From positions 1 through 64,000 of the IMG/VR virus record IMGVR_UViG_3300009104_000020: 64,000 bases of DNA; one strand, written 5' to 3'. The DNA comes from a virus. The notes beneath the pieces are model-generated. The model saw nothing but the letters and a program-made list of their open reading frames with translations. It did no database searches and was not told the origin of the DNA. Of the stretch, positions 21,555 through 29,395 are shown in pieces (position 1 is the stretch's first letter; every line of letters starts with the position of its first letter). A program made the position numbers and the translations under genes.

Positions 21555-21817
21555 TAGTAGTTAGACTGATAACAACATTCACATACAACCTACTGCGGAA
21601 AGGGAAAGACTATGCCTTGTTCTCTGTGATGATGAGGCTGCTCGGTTCCTTCTACAACAGGGTTGGTGTTTACAAGGAAGGCGAAGCCCTTTATGCGGCG
21701 ACGAACGAATACAACCTGCAACAATGCATGACAACATACCTAAATGAAGAAGATAATAATAGTAGCGATAGCGATAGTGATGATCCCTCTCATGTGGGGG
21801 AAGGACAATGTAACTGA
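21551..21817 (+). CDS. hypothetical protein overlapping the RlpA-like gene
   Basis: 88 residues, ATGA-coupled to the gene before. The first 65 residues look protein-like (VVRLITTFTYNLLRKGKDY, MMRLLGSFYNRVGVYKEGEA). The last 20 are Asp/Ser-rich and fall within the signal-peptide sequence of the next gene in another frame, a 74-base overlap. The tail may be a by-product of that overlap. Function unknown. Confidence 0.45.
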   Translation: MIVVRLITTFTYNLLRKGKDYALFSVMMRLLGSFYNRVGVYKEGEALYAATNEYNLQQCMTTYLNEEDNNSSDSDSDDPSHVGEGQCN

Positions 21818-22106
21818 ATGCTCGTGGTACGGGGACAAGTACAAGGGCAAACCTATGGCAAGCAAGGTCAAGTTCGACCCGGCAAAGCCATACATAGCAA
21901 GCTGGGACTACCCGTTCGGGACATGGCTCCGGCTAGAGTACGGCACTAACAGAGTGGTGGGTATCGTGATGGATCGGGGGCCGAGGCGTGACCTATACCA
22001 CAAGGGGCGCAAGCTGGACATAAGCAAGAGCCTCTTCAAGAAGTTGGTTGGCGACCTCGATGTCGGGGTGGTCAAGGTTAAATACAGAAAGGTAAAAGTA
22101 TTATGA
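21744..22106 (+). CDS. RlpA-like double-psi beta-barrel protein with signal peptide
   Basis: 120 residues. KKIIIVAIAIVMIPLMWG is an export signal. The mature part follows the RlpA pattern: ECSWYGDKYKGKPMAS, then KVKFDPAKPYIAS, DYPFGTWLRLEY, and VMDRGPRRDLYHKGRKLDIS with the Asp of DRGP and of LDIS. RlpA proteins cut peptidoglycan strands that lack stem peptides, or bind them. This may act in lysis, in DNA entry or on the infected cell's wall. It is the only wall-acting candidate in the window besides the holin and spanin genes. Confidence 0.65.
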   Translation: MKKIIIVAIAIVMIPLMWGKDNVTECSWYGDKYKGKPMASKVKFDPAKPYIASWDYPFGTWLRLEYGTNRVVGIVMDRGPRRDLYHKGRKLDISKSLFKKLVGDLDVGVVKVKYRKVKVL

Positions 22107-22666
22107 GTATAGCAGCACTAGATAAACTAAAGAAAACTACCACCAAGAAGGTGGACACAAGTGGCAAGCACCCCGTTTGTACCGACGAAGAGATTGTCGA
22201 GCAGATGGAGGAGATGCAAAACCTCAAGCCAGCAGCAAAGGCATACGAGGCAACGGGCAAGCTGATAAAGGAAGCGATAGTTGACATACACTATAAGCAT
22301 TACAGCGGGAAGGCGATGACAACAGGGACATGGAAGGCTGGCCCCGGAACCATCACCATGTCGAACAGCTACCGAAAGGTAGAGAAGGAGGCGTTGGCAA
22401 ACATAAACCCCAACCTGCCAAGCCAGTTCGACACATCATACGAGGTATCCATTAAGAGCGAGATGATACCAACTGGTGTGCAGGACGAGGTGTTCAGCAG
22501 GCTGATCGGAGTGTTGGAGGAAGCTGGTTGTGTGGATGCCATCTCGGTGAAGGAGAAGTGCAAGCCAAAGGAGGGATTCCACAGCGAGAGGCACATGGAC
22601 TACTCCCTAGAGGAGAACCTAGAAATACACAACCTCGTGCCATGCACGGTATCTGTAAGAGTATGA
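22103..22666 (+). CDS. hypothetical protein
   Basis: 187 residues, ATGA-coupled to the RlpA-like gene and to the next one. Lys-rich start (DKLKKTTTKKVD), strand-rich middle (WKAGPGTITMSNSYRKV, YEVSIKSEMIPTGVQ) and a C-terminal CKPKEGFHSERHMDYSLEEN. Looks like a folded single-domain phage protein. No family recognised. Confidence 0.5.
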   Translation: MSIAALDKLKKTTTKKVDTSGKHPVCTDEEIVEQMEEMQNLKPAAKAYEATGKLIKEAIVDIHYKHYSGKAMTTGTWKAGPGTITMSNSYRKVEKEALANINPNLPSQFDTSYEVSIKSEMIPTGVQDEVFSRLIGVLEEAGCVDAISVKEKCKPKEGFHSERHMDYSLEENLEIHNLVPCTVSVRV

Positions 22667-22914
22667 TAACACTTTGCACCATAAGCGGCATCCGTGTTCA
22701 GTACATCAATGCTCGTAAAGAAACCGAAGGGTTATACGAAGTGTTGGTTTACGCAGAGACAGAGGATGGCAAGAAGCTCGTCGCATTGTGGGACACAGAC
22801 GGAAACGGTGTCACCGCTATTGATGGGCTTACTGATGAGGAATCGGATGAGGTTTATTACGAGGTGTTTCACCCCGGCCAAGCTGGAGAATCAGTTAAGA
22901 CGCGAGATGAGTAA
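22663..22914 (+). CDS. small beta-rich protein, unknown
   Basis: 83 residues from ATG 22663. Alternating strands (GIRVQYINARKETEGLYEVL, KKLVALWDTDGNGVTAIDG) end with an acidic tail. The small beta-barrel look suggests a binding domain. No family recognised. Coupled to both neighbours. Confidence 0.5.
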   Translation: MITLCTISGIRVQYINARKETEGLYEVLVYAETEDGKKLVALWDTDGNGVTAIDGLTDEESDEVYYEVFHPGQAGESVKTRDE

Positions 22915-23089
22915 AAAGAAAAAGATAATAGGAATAGATGGCGGCAATGTCGTTGGAGTTCCGGTTAGTGACCCTGATCGCTACCGAAACTGGACGGACT
23001 TGGACAATGAGGAACCCTATGAGGCTCCCGGTGCGACCAAGAAAAGGACAGGAAAAAAGAAACCAAAACAAAACGATGCAAGTAGTTGA
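22907..23089 (+). CDS. small basic protein, unknown
   Basis: 60 residues from ATG 22907, overlapping the previous stop by eight bases. Begins SKKKKIIGIDGGNVVGVPV and ends with a Lys-rich tail (TKKRTGKKKPKQ). Probably disordered at both ends. No family recognised. Confidence 0.45.
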   Translation: MSKKKKIIGIDGGNVVGVPVSDPDRYRNWTDLDNEEPYEAPGATKKRTGKKKPKQNDASS

Positions 23090-23333
23090 CTACATAAACG
23101 ACACGATATGCGAAGCAACGGACGAAGGACAGGAGCAGGACGCCCTGTTGGCAGCCGTGATGAGGGGCAAGGTAACACTAACCTACAACCCAGACCTCGA
23201 CGCACTTCACCTGCACAGGGAGATTCCCAAGATGGTGGATTGGTATAAGGGCTTCAAGGAAGAGGAAGCGTTCAACGACCTATTAAGATTATGTCCGGCA
23301 TTACAACCAAGCGAATTAGAATTGGCGCACTAA
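23076..23333 (+). CDS. small acidic protein, unknown
   Basis: 85 residues from ATG 23076. Helical start (VVDYINDTICEATDEGQEQD), then KVTLTYNPDLDALHLHREIP. It contains, inside its coding sequence at 23172, the only exact GTAACACTAA that is not between genes. Overlaps the next gene by 43 bases. No family recognised. Confidence 0.45.
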   Translation: MQVVDYINDTICEATDEGQEQDALLAAVMRGKVTLTYNPDLDALHLHREIPKMVDWYKGFKEEEAFNDLLRLCPALQPSELELAH

Positions 23334-23626
23334 CCGTGTACATAGGGAGAGACAGGGACTTGGTGTTGCGCCAAGTGTTCAACGACTTCCCTGACAAGGT
23401 GGTGCTGAACGGAAGCGACTGCTCGGTTGACCCGATGTCGTGGATATCAATGCACATAAGGAAGTGGCAGATAAAACCTGTCGCCTTCTTTCACACCGGC
23501 CCATCCGCAGATTTCTGGAGCGGGGTGGTGATAGACAGGGACGACCTGCTTGAGGTTAAGCAGAAGTTCAAACGCGAGTTCAATATGCCAATGGAGGAAG
23601 CAATAGAAATATGGAAGAAGGAATAG
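23291..23626 (+). CDS. hypothetical protein
   Basis: 111 residues. Strand-rich start (TTKRIRIGALTVYIGRDRD), a Trp-containing centre and a helical end (DDLLEVKQKFKREFN). It could be served by the element at 23172. Overlaps the ligase-like gene by 16 bases. No family recognised. Confidence 0.45.
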   Translation: MSGITTKRIRIGALTVYIGRDRDLVLRQVFNDFPDKVVLNGSDCSVDPMSWISMHIRKWQIKPVAFFHTGPSADFWSGVVIDRDDLLEVKQKFKREFNMPMEEAIEIWKKE

Positions 23627-24222
23627 TACCTAACCAAGACAAGATGATAAGTTACCCAGCCCGACCAACAAACGGTGGCCCAATAGATAAAGTAACTGTG
23701 CCGAAGAAAGGCAAGTGGTTCTATGAGCCAAAGTATAATGGTTGGAGGGCATTGATCCATGTTCCTACAGGCAGGATGTGGAACAGGCACGGCGAACCGC
23801 TGACCATAGAGTCACACTTCAAGACTGCGATATCCCAGCTACAGGAGACAGACCTGGAGTGGGCAGACTGCGAGGCGTTGGAGAGGCGACACAGTATGGG
23901 CAGAGGGTCGTTGATAGTGTTTGACTACCCAATGATACCGAACTGCGAGTGGTTCTTTCGCAAGCTGGTGATTGAACAGTCGGGGCTGCCTAACATTGGG
24001 GACTTGAAGGCTCCTCCTAAACCGGGTGCTTACACCTGCCCTGTTATAGCAGAGGAGATGGTAGACGGATACTGGCAGAGCATGAAGGAGTTCAACGAGC
24101 TGGAAGGATGTGAGTTCTTCGAGGGGCTGGTGGCCAAGAAGGCAGACAGTAAGTATCCCTTGCAGCTACGCAGCCCTAACGAGAAGTACGCATACTGGAT
24201 AAAGCACAGATACAAAGCATGA
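23611..24222 (+). CDS. one-domain ATP-dependent DNA ligase-like nucleotidyltransferase
   Basis: 203 residues. EPKYNGWRALI is motif I with the adenylated Lys at 41 (KYNG instead of KxDG). Motif Ia-like MWNRHGEPLT follows, then motif III WADCEALE (D86, E88), motif IV EGLVAKK (E171, K176) and motif V YWIKHRYK (K198). The protein ends five residues later, so the C-terminal OB domain of ordinary ligases is absent. It probably seals nicks or activates nucleic acid ends through an AMP intermediate. The Asn in motif I is unusual. Confidence 0.65.
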   Translation: MEEGIVPNQDKMISYPARPTNGGPIDKVTVPKKGKWFYEPKYNGWRALIHVPTGRMWNRHGEPLTIESHFKTAISQLQETDLEWADCEALERRHSMGRGSLIVFDYPMIPNCEWFFRKLVIEQSGLPNIGDLKAPPKPGAYTCPVIAEEMVDGYWQSMKEFNELEGCEFFEGLVAKKADSKYPLQLRSPNEKYAYWIKHRYKA

Positions 24223-24422
24223 TTGACTACAATCACGGAGAGGGCCGGGACTATTCCGGCTGGGACAAAGACAAGCTCCAAAAGGAATACGAAAAGACTA
24301 CCAAGGAGATCGTTGAGTTACACACCAAGCACGGGCTTACTGAAAGCTGGAAGGTGTCACGCAAGCTGGATGTTCTATGTGCAATGAAGTTCAAGATGGA
24401 GTTAGCATTAGATGAAGACTGA
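24219..24422 (+). CDS. small protein, unknown
   Basis: 67 residues, ATGA-coupled to the ligase-like gene. Charged first half (DYSGWDKDKLQKEYEKTTKE) and a helical second half. No family recognised. Confidence 0.5.
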   Translation: MIDYNHGEGRDYSGWDKDKLQKEYEKTTKEIVELHTKHGLTESWKVSRKLDVLCAMKFKMELALDED

Positions 24423-24798
24423 AACAACAACCATAATGAAAAGAAAACTAGGCAAATGCCAGAAGACAGGGCAAGAACACGCTCGCATCTGGATAGAAAA
24501 CAACAAGCTGTCAGAGAGCGGATTCATTCCTAACTCTCACTACACAACGGAATGGCAGCACTCGATAGAGTTGTGGGATGAGGCTATCAAGAACTCTATC
24601 AACGATCCCCCTACTCTCAGGCTGTGGCTGATGGAGGATGAGGACATTGCAGCAGAGGTACGCAAGGTGACTGACAAGAAGGGCAAATCAGTCATCGACC
24701 TGACCGGCTGGGTTATCAAGCAGTTCTTCGAGGGATACACTCATTACACCGTTGAATATGCGAAGGGGGTTATCACAATAAGGGGGGCGAATGAGTAA
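24412..24798 (+). CDS. hypothetical protein
   Basis: 128 residues, overlapping the previous gene by 11 bases. A second ATG at 24436 (KRKLGKCQKTGQEHARIWI) is an alternative start. It contains LWDEAIKNSINDPP and ends in two strands (GYTHYTVEYAKGVITIRG). Overlaps the methyltransferase start by eight bases. No family recognised. Confidence 0.5.
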   Translation: MKTETTTIMKRKLGKCQKTGQEHARIWIENNKLSESGFIPNSHYTTEWQHSIELWDEAIKNSINDPPTLRLWLMEDEDIAAEVRKVTDKKGKSVIDLTGWVIKQFFEGYTHYTVEYAKGVITIRGANE

Positions 24799-25381
24799 GT
24801 TAATCCTATCCCTTTGTGATTACAGCGGCAGGTGGAGTGAGCCGTACAAGGAGGCGGGGTACGAAGTGTTACAGGTGGATGTTAAGCTTGGGTTTGATGT
24901 TCGCTTAATCCCGAAGATAGACACCAAGGTACACGGTATATTGATGGCCCCTCCATGCACCGAGTTTGCGGTGTCAGGAGCAAGGCATTGGAAAGGCAAG
25001 GCAAAGGACACCCCGGAAAAACTTCTGGACAACCTAGCCTTGGTTGATGCCTGTCTTCGTGCGGCAGTAATCTATGATCCTGAATGGTGGGTGCTGGAGA
25101 ATCCTGTTGGCAGGCTGAAGAAGTGGATAGGTAACAAGGTGTATTCATTCCACCCTCACGAGTTCGCTGGCTGGCTGCCGGTGAGTGAGCAAGAGGAGGA
25201 ACAGTACACCAAGTACACCTGTCTATGGGGCAGGTTCAATGAGCCAGAGAAAAGGGAACTACCTCCCGTGTTAGGCTCGAAGATGTGGGCCAAGTACGGA
25301 GGGAAATCAGAAAGGACAAAGGAGATGCGGAGCCAGACACCAAGAGGGTTCGCTCGCGCATTCTTCGAGGCAAACAAATGA
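24791..25381 (+). CDS. DNA cytosine-5 methyltransferase-like protein
   Basis: 196 residues. SLCDYSGRWSEPYKEAGYEV corresponds to the SAM-binding start, with QVDVKLGFDVR after it. APPCTEFAVSG holds the Pro-Cys catalytic motif (C56), and WWVLENPVGR is the ENV-like motif. Short phage versions of this family modify cytosine, often against host restriction. The region beyond residue 130 is compact, with no large target-recognition domain, so specificity may be loose or may need a partner. Confidence 0.7.
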   Translation: MSKLILSLCDYSGRWSEPYKEAGYEVLQVDVKLGFDVRLIPKIDTKVHGILMAPPCTEFAVSGARHWKGKAKDTPEKLLDNLALVDACLRAAVIYDPEWWVLENPVGRLKKWIGNKVYSFHPHEFAGWLPVSEQEEEQYTKYTCLWGRFNEPEKRELPPVLGSKMWAKYGGKSERTKEMRSQTPRGFARAFFEANK

Positions 25382-25599
25382 AGACACCTAGACACACAAC
25401 CCATGTTCGATTGGACACGAGGGTAGACGGAACAAAGCGCATGGCATTGCTGGCCGTGAAAGATATGGACTGCCTAGCTGGATCAGCAGGGAAGCTGACA
25501 TTCCTACAGCAGTTACGAGGCAACAGGTACAAAGAGCTTGGGTCATTCGCCTTCGATGGTAAGTGGCCTATAACAGAGAAAGAAAACAAACAAACATGA
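25378..25599 (+). CDS. small basic protein, unknown
   Basis: 73 residues from ATG 25378, which overlaps the methyltransferase stop. Begins KTPRHTTHVRLDTRVDGTKR, then LAVKDMDCLAGSAGKLTFLQ. No family recognised. Coupled to both neighbours. Confidence 0.5.
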   Translation: MKTPRHTTHVRLDTRVDGTKRMALLAVKDMDCLAGSAGKLTFLQQLRGNRYKELGSFAFDGKWPITEKENKQT

Positions 25600-26132
25600 A
25601 GAGCATGAAGTGTAAAGAATGCGGCTGCGACGCTGACGAGTTCGTTGAATGCCGTGACGAAAGCAAGAAGCATAAATCCTGCGGAGCCGTGTGGTGCGTA
25701 GGCTGTTACGAGAAGTCGGAGGAATGGTTCCACGAAAGCGAGGATGCCCTGCCTGTGGCAGACGGGGTGATTGTGAACACAGACCTATGCCCCAAGTGCG
25801 CCAGTCGACCGCCTGTTACGGACATACCTTTATTGGAAAAAATATATCGTTGCTGCTGGTCGAACCCGGAGATTGATAGCGGAGTTGGGGCGTTGCCTGA
25901 CGGAAAGCATGACGGCTTCATTAGGAGCATCAATAAGGATGTGGTCTACCGCGAGTGGATTGAGATTAAGGACGGGAAGCTCGTTCTGGAAAGCCTGTTC
26001 AATATGGTCAGCAAGAATATAGTGGGTTACGAAGATGGAGAGGGAGACGCGCCGCCTGACCCTGACCATAGGTTTATTGAGCGGGTTTGGGTGAACGAGA
26101 AGGGACAAGTAGAGGTTTTTTTAGGGAGCTAA
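25596..26132 (+). CDS. Cys-rich N-terminal zinc-binding protein, unknown
   Basis: 178 residues from ATG 25596. KCKECGCDADEFVEC, then CGAVWCVGCYEK and later LCPKCASR give four Cys pairs in 70 residues, probably two zinc sites in cross-brace or ribbon form. The second half is a small beta domain (WIEIKDGKLVLESLF, FIERVWVNEKGQVEVFL). It may be a DNA- or protein-binding adaptor. Confidence 0.55.
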   Translation: MKSMKCKECGCDADEFVECRDESKKHKSCGAVWCVGCYEKSEEWFHESEDALPVADGVIVNTDLCPKCASRPPVTDIPLLEKIYRCCWSNPEIDSGVGALPDGKHDGFIRSINKDVVYREWIEIKDGKLVLESLFNMVSKNIVGYEDGEGDAPPDPDHRFIERVWVNEKGQVEVFLGS

Positions 26133-26138
26133 CCAAGC

Positions 26139-26435
26139 ATGAGCATACAACTACACGAAACAGTAATGGGGAAGCGACTCATCGAGCATACGCTTCCGAG
26201 GATAGGCAATGCGCTTGAAAGGATAGCCAAAGCTATGGAGAGGCCAAAGGAGAAGGATTGGTATGTGGTGTTTACTACAACGCACGACCTATTCAACGAA
26301 GGCAAGACAATAGACAGCACGCAGATGTTTGAGTCTAAAGAGGAAGCTAGGGTTGCGTACAAAAAAGCGATGGAGTTAGAGAACCTTCACAGCTTGGGCA
26401 TGGCCAGGTTAATGGAAGGAACTGATTGGGTATGA
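26139..26435 (+). CDS. hypothetical protein
   Basis: 98 residues. A helical start (LPRIGNALERIAKAME) is followed by WYVVFTTTHDLFNEGK and FESKEEARVAYKKAMELEN, a strand-helix pattern seen in small regulatory domains. ATGA-coupled to the next gene. No family recognised. Confidence 0.5.
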   Translation: MSIQLHETVMGKRLIEHTLPRIGNALERIAKAMERPKEKDWYVVFTTTHDLFNEGKTIDSTQMFESKEEARVAYKKAMELENLHSLGMARLMEGTDWV

Positions 26436-26992
26436 CAGACATACATTGGAGGTTCAATCAGAATATACTTGAAAACTTCGATAGGGAGACAAGCCATCGC
26501 GATCTGCTTTCTGTAACCTTGAGAACAATGTCAGGGCGATACATCACAACAGTAGGCAAACTGCATACTAGGGCTATCACCTTTGCCCAGGCCAAGGAGC
26601 TGGTTGAAGATTGGCACAACCACCTCAAGCCACCAGTAGGGTGGAAGTTTGGATTAGCAATTCAGGACGACATTGGAATTGTAGGTGTTATTACTGTTGG
26701 TCGTCCCATTGCCCGGAAGCTGGATGACGGTTCAACACTAGAGATTACGAGGTGTGCGCTGATGGATGAGGGTATAAAGAATGCAGCATCCATGATGATC
26801 GGCGCAGCTTGCAAGGCAGCACAGTCACAAGGCTACAAGAGGATGATTAGCTACACGCTTACGAATGAGGACGGGGTTTCGTATAAAGCTGCGGGATTCC
26901 ACCACGATCACACCAGTTCAGGCGGGTTGCGCCCGAAAAGAAAAAACGATCACCCAACAGGCCCAAAGAAAAGGTGGGTTAAATACTTATGA
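26432..26992 (+). CDS. XF1762-family GNAT-like protein
   Basis: 186 residues from ATG 26432, overlapping the previous stop. AKELVEDWHNHLKPPVGWKF, GVITVGRPIARKLDDG, LEITRCAL, then NAASMMIGAACKAAQSQGYKR and SYTLTNEDGVSYKAAGF follow the XF1762 family, a GNAT-fold branch found in phages. The order also recalls the Mom-type DNA modification fold. Acetyl or other acyl transfer is likely from the fold; the target is unknown. It is near the cytosine methyltransferase. Confidence 0.65.
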   Translation: MTDIHWRFNQNILENFDRETSHRDLLSVTLRTMSGRYITTVGKLHTRAITFAQAKELVEDWHNHLKPPVGWKFGLAIQDDIGIVGVITVGRPIARKLDDGSTLEITRCALMDEGIKNAASMMIGAACKAAQSQGYKRMISYTLTNEDGVSYKAAGFHHDHTSSGGLRPKRKNDHPTGPKKRWVKYL

Positions 26993-27201
26993 CAGTAACA
27001 TCAAAAACAGCAGCGGACAGGATGCTCAAAGACCCAGAGATTGTGAGGGTGTATGAGTATGAGAGTAAAACGACAGGCGAAAAGATGTGGGCCTGCTTCA
27101 CTAAAGAGGGAACACGGTACGACGACATGGCTAGCTCCCCCTATGTTGGGGACTATGTACTGTTGAAGAACACATACGACGGAGTTGGTTTTATTCCCTA
27201 A
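26989..27201 (+). CDS. small protein, unknown
   Basis: 70 residues, ATGA-coupled to the GNAT-like gene. Strand-rich (IVRVYEYESKTTGEKMWACF, GDYVLLKNTYDGVGF). No family recognised. It is the last gene of the accessory run before a promoter-like element. Confidence 0.5.
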   Translation: MTVTSKTAADRMLKDPEIVRVYEYESKTTGEKMWACFTKEGTRYDDMASSPYVGDYVLLKNTYDGVGFIP

Positions 27202-27238
27202 CCTCCACGCCATTCCCTTGACACGGGGAAAAACTATA

Positions 27239-27248
27239 GTAACACTAA
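27239..27248 (+). promoter_or_regulatory. GTAACACTAA element before the integration region
   Basis: Exact copy in a 51-base gap. It is only 14 bases before GTG 27253, so a start site there would make a leaderless message, or the gene starts later. A TTGACA at 27218 lies 16 bases before TAACAC, but this spacing is not repeated at other copies. Confidence 0.55.
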
Positions 27249-27252
27249 ATGC

Positions 27253-27654
27253 GTGGGCGATACATGGACGGTTGGCGACAAGTTCTGGAAAAGAGTAGAT
27301 GATTACCCGCCTGTTTTGTGCAGGCTAATGGCAAAGCATCGACCCGGCCCAGCCATGTCAACCAAAGAGATCTCCAAGCGGTCTGGTCTATCGGAGTACG
27401 AGGTGCTTACCTTGTCGGAGATGACTTCGTGGAACGGTGTGTACCTCACGACATTTAGGAAGTTCACGACTGCTTGCGGGGTGGATTTTCTTGACCCTCC
27501 CAGTATGAAATATGTTAGGGACTACCTGCGCAAGCGGCCTGTTCGATTCAAATACCTCAAGACCACACGGGAATGGGATGGCTACTATGTCCCCTTGATA
27601 AAGAAATGGAGGCAGAGTTATGCAATTAAGCGAGGAATGCCAAAAGGAAATTGA
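27253..27654 (+). CDS. phage protein with HTH-like segment, upstream of the integrase
   Basis: 133 residues from GTG 27253, or shorter from ATG 27328. Residues 34-60 (AMSTKEISKRSGLSEYEVLTLS) have the spacing of a helix-turn-helix. It continues SWNGVYLTTFRKFTTACGVDF and ends basic. The same order occurs in unassigned proteins near phage integrases in my memory. It may be a regulator or excisionase-like protein; neither is shown. Confidence 0.5.
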   Translation: MGDTWTVGDKFWKRVDDYPPVLCRLMAKHRPGPAMSTKEISKRSGLSEYEVLTLSEMTSWNGVYLTTFRKFTTACGVDFLDPPSMKYVRDYLRKRPVRFKYLKTTREWDGYYVPLIKKWRQSYAIKRGMPKGN

Positions 27655-27889
27655 TCGAAGGTGTTCGGAAAGTAAGACTATTAAGATCAACGAGAATGCA
27701 TTGGTCGAGATAAATGGCAAGATCGAGAAGCTGTTGGCTAGTCTTATACAGAAGAAGATGGCGATTGAAGTGGCTCGTGAGAAAATAGTGAGGGCCGTGA
27801 CAGATGAGGCCACAGCGGAAATGAGACGAGCCTTCATCAAGAAGGTAAGGTCGGATAAGGATATAGAATTATTTAACTATGAAAGCTAA
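27620..27889 (+). CDS. small coiled-coil protein, unknown
   Basis: 89 residues starting 35 bases inside the end of the previous gene. Long amphipathic helices (IEKLLASLIQKKMAIEVAREKIV) suggest a dimeric coiled coil. Overlaps the integrase start by 11 bases. No family recognised. Confidence 0.5.
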   Translation: MQLSEECQKEIDRRCSESKTIKINENALVEINGKIEKLLASLIQKKMAIEVAREKIVRAVTDEATAEMRRAFIKKVRSDKDIELFNYES

Positions 27890-28718
27890 TGACGCACTAA
27901 ATGAAATGTTAAGCTGGATGGAGGCTATCGGTAAGGCTCCCAAGACAATCGAGAATACTTGGAGAGAGGTGGACTTGTTCCTTCATTTTTCCATGTTCTC
28001 GGCCATACGCACGGTGAATGTTGATGAAATAGATGAGTTTCATTTGAACAGCTACATCAATGATACGGAAAAGGAGACAACCGTTGGAACGCGGCGGTAT
28101 AAGCTGTCTGCTTTAAGGACTTTCCTCACATACTGCGTGAACAAGGGGTGGAGAAAGGATAACCCCGCTGCCTTGGTGAAGGTTAACATCAGGAAAGTTC
28201 CGCACAGGAGCAGGGAAGCCAAGAAGAAGGAGGCGTACACCTCGGAGGAAATCAAATATATCCTAGCAAATACTGACGGTTTCTGGAGGGCAGCAATACT
28301 TATAGCCTTGGAAACGGGGCTTCGGATTGGGGACATAGTTCAACTGGAGTGGGACTGTTTCACCCATGATTCTATTGTTGTCTGGACTGACAAGAGGGAC
28401 AAGAGGGTGGATCTGAAGATGAGCCTGCGGTTGCACAAAACCATAGCTAATCTGCCGTGTCTGCATGAGGACTACCTATTCCCGGAGCAGAGGCTTGACT
28501 ACCTGTCCCCGGAGGAGGGAGGCAGGGGGAAGAGGACATGGTTTCCCGTTACCTTTAAGAGAATGATGAACGAGTTCGGGATAGACGGTAAGACATTCCA
28601 TTCTTTAAGGGTTACTCACGCCAGTCTTCGCAGTAAAGATGGCGAGGATGTGGCAGAAATAGCCAAGGACTTGGCCCACTCAAGCTCGGACACCACAAGG
28701 AAACATTACATTACTTGA
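27879..28718 (+). CDS. int: tyrosine recombinase / phage integrase
   Basis: 279 residues. The N-terminal SAM-like DNA-binding domain (NEMLSWMEAIGKAPKTIENTWR) is followed by the catalytic domain with R149 (ETGLRIGDI), H241-x-x-R244 (FHSLRVTH), H267 (LAHSSSDTT) and nucleophile Y277 (HYIT). All catalytic positions are present. The protein ends two residues after the Tyr, unusually close. Length is near XerC/D. It inserts or excises the phage at an att site, or resolves dimers. No att core could be picked out. Confidence 0.85.
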   Translation: MKANDALNEMLSWMEAIGKAPKTIENTWREVDLFLHFSMFSAIRTVNVDEIDEFHLNSYINDTEKETTVGTRRYKLSALRTFLTYCVNKGWRKDNPAALVKVNIRKVPHRSREAKKKEAYTSEEIKYILANTDGFWRAAILIALETGLRIGDIVQLEWDCFTHDSIVVWTDKRDKRVDLKMSLRLHKTIANLPCLHEDYLFPEQRLDYLSPEEGGRGKRTWFPVTFKRMMNEFGIDGKTFHSLRVTHASLRSKDGEDVAEIAKDLAHSSSDTTRKHYIT

Positions 28719-29395
28719 GGAAAACAACCTACAGTAAGGGTGAGCGCAAGGCTATCCACTTGGCGTTGGAAGAAGCAAAGGGAGATGTCGAACAGGCATC
28801 CTTGCTGGTTAATATACCCAAGGCTAATATATATAAACTCATAAGGAATGACAAGGAATTTAACGCAAGGTGGAGCAAAGACCCTGTCGAGCCACTCACC
28901 AAGTCCGAGGTGGTTCACAGACCTGACCCTTCCGTTCGGTTTGCTGATAGACTGAAGGAGGAGGAAAGGGCGTTAACGCATGGTTTGGAGGCAGTAGGTA
29001 TTGTTGGCAAGGCAAAGGAAGAGGCCATAGCTGCGGCAGCTTTCAGCAGTACCCACCTCCAGGCCATGCGTCAAATGACAGCGGGAGGAATACTCAAGGA
29101 CTTCACGCAACTGGGTGTTCTTATGGAGGATCTGAAGGGGGAGTTATCTGCCGGTCAAGAGGAAGAGCGAGAGAAAACCCTGTATGAAGCCCTGTTTAAT
29201 GCCGTCAAGTACAGAAATGAAATCAACAGGGACATCCTACGGGGCGCACTCATTGACGCACAGATAAAAGCCAAGCAAGATGAGAAGGGCAGACCACAAG
29301 GTAAGCCGGGGTTCACTCCCATGAACAACATCATCGTACAAACAGATGCCACGAAAGTCGAAGTAAAGGATGCCAATAAGGGAACCACTAACTGA
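28715..29395 (+). CDS. terminase small subunit-like DNA-binding protein
   Basis: 226 residues from TTG 28715, which overlaps the integrase stop as TTGA and has AGGAAA ten bases before. The start (AIHLALEEAKGDVEQASLLVNIPKANIYKLI would span it) forms a Fis-type helix-turn-helix. The middle and C-terminal parts are helical (LMEDLKGELSAGQEEERE), then Gln/Lys-rich and disordered. Place directly before the large terminase, with HTH and oligomerising helices, fits the DNA-recognition subunit of packaging. Confidence 0.65.
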   Translation: MRKTTYSKGERKAIHLALEEAKGDVEQASLLVNIPKANIYKLIRNDKEFNARWSKDPVEPLTKSEVVHRPDPSVRFADRLKEEERALTHGLEAVGIVGKAKEEAIAAAAFSSTHLQAMRQMTAGGILKDFTQLGVLMEDLKGELSAGQEEEREKTLYEALFNAVKYRNEINRDILRGALIDAQIKAKQDEKGRPQGKPGFTPMNNIIVQTDATKVEVKDANKGTTN

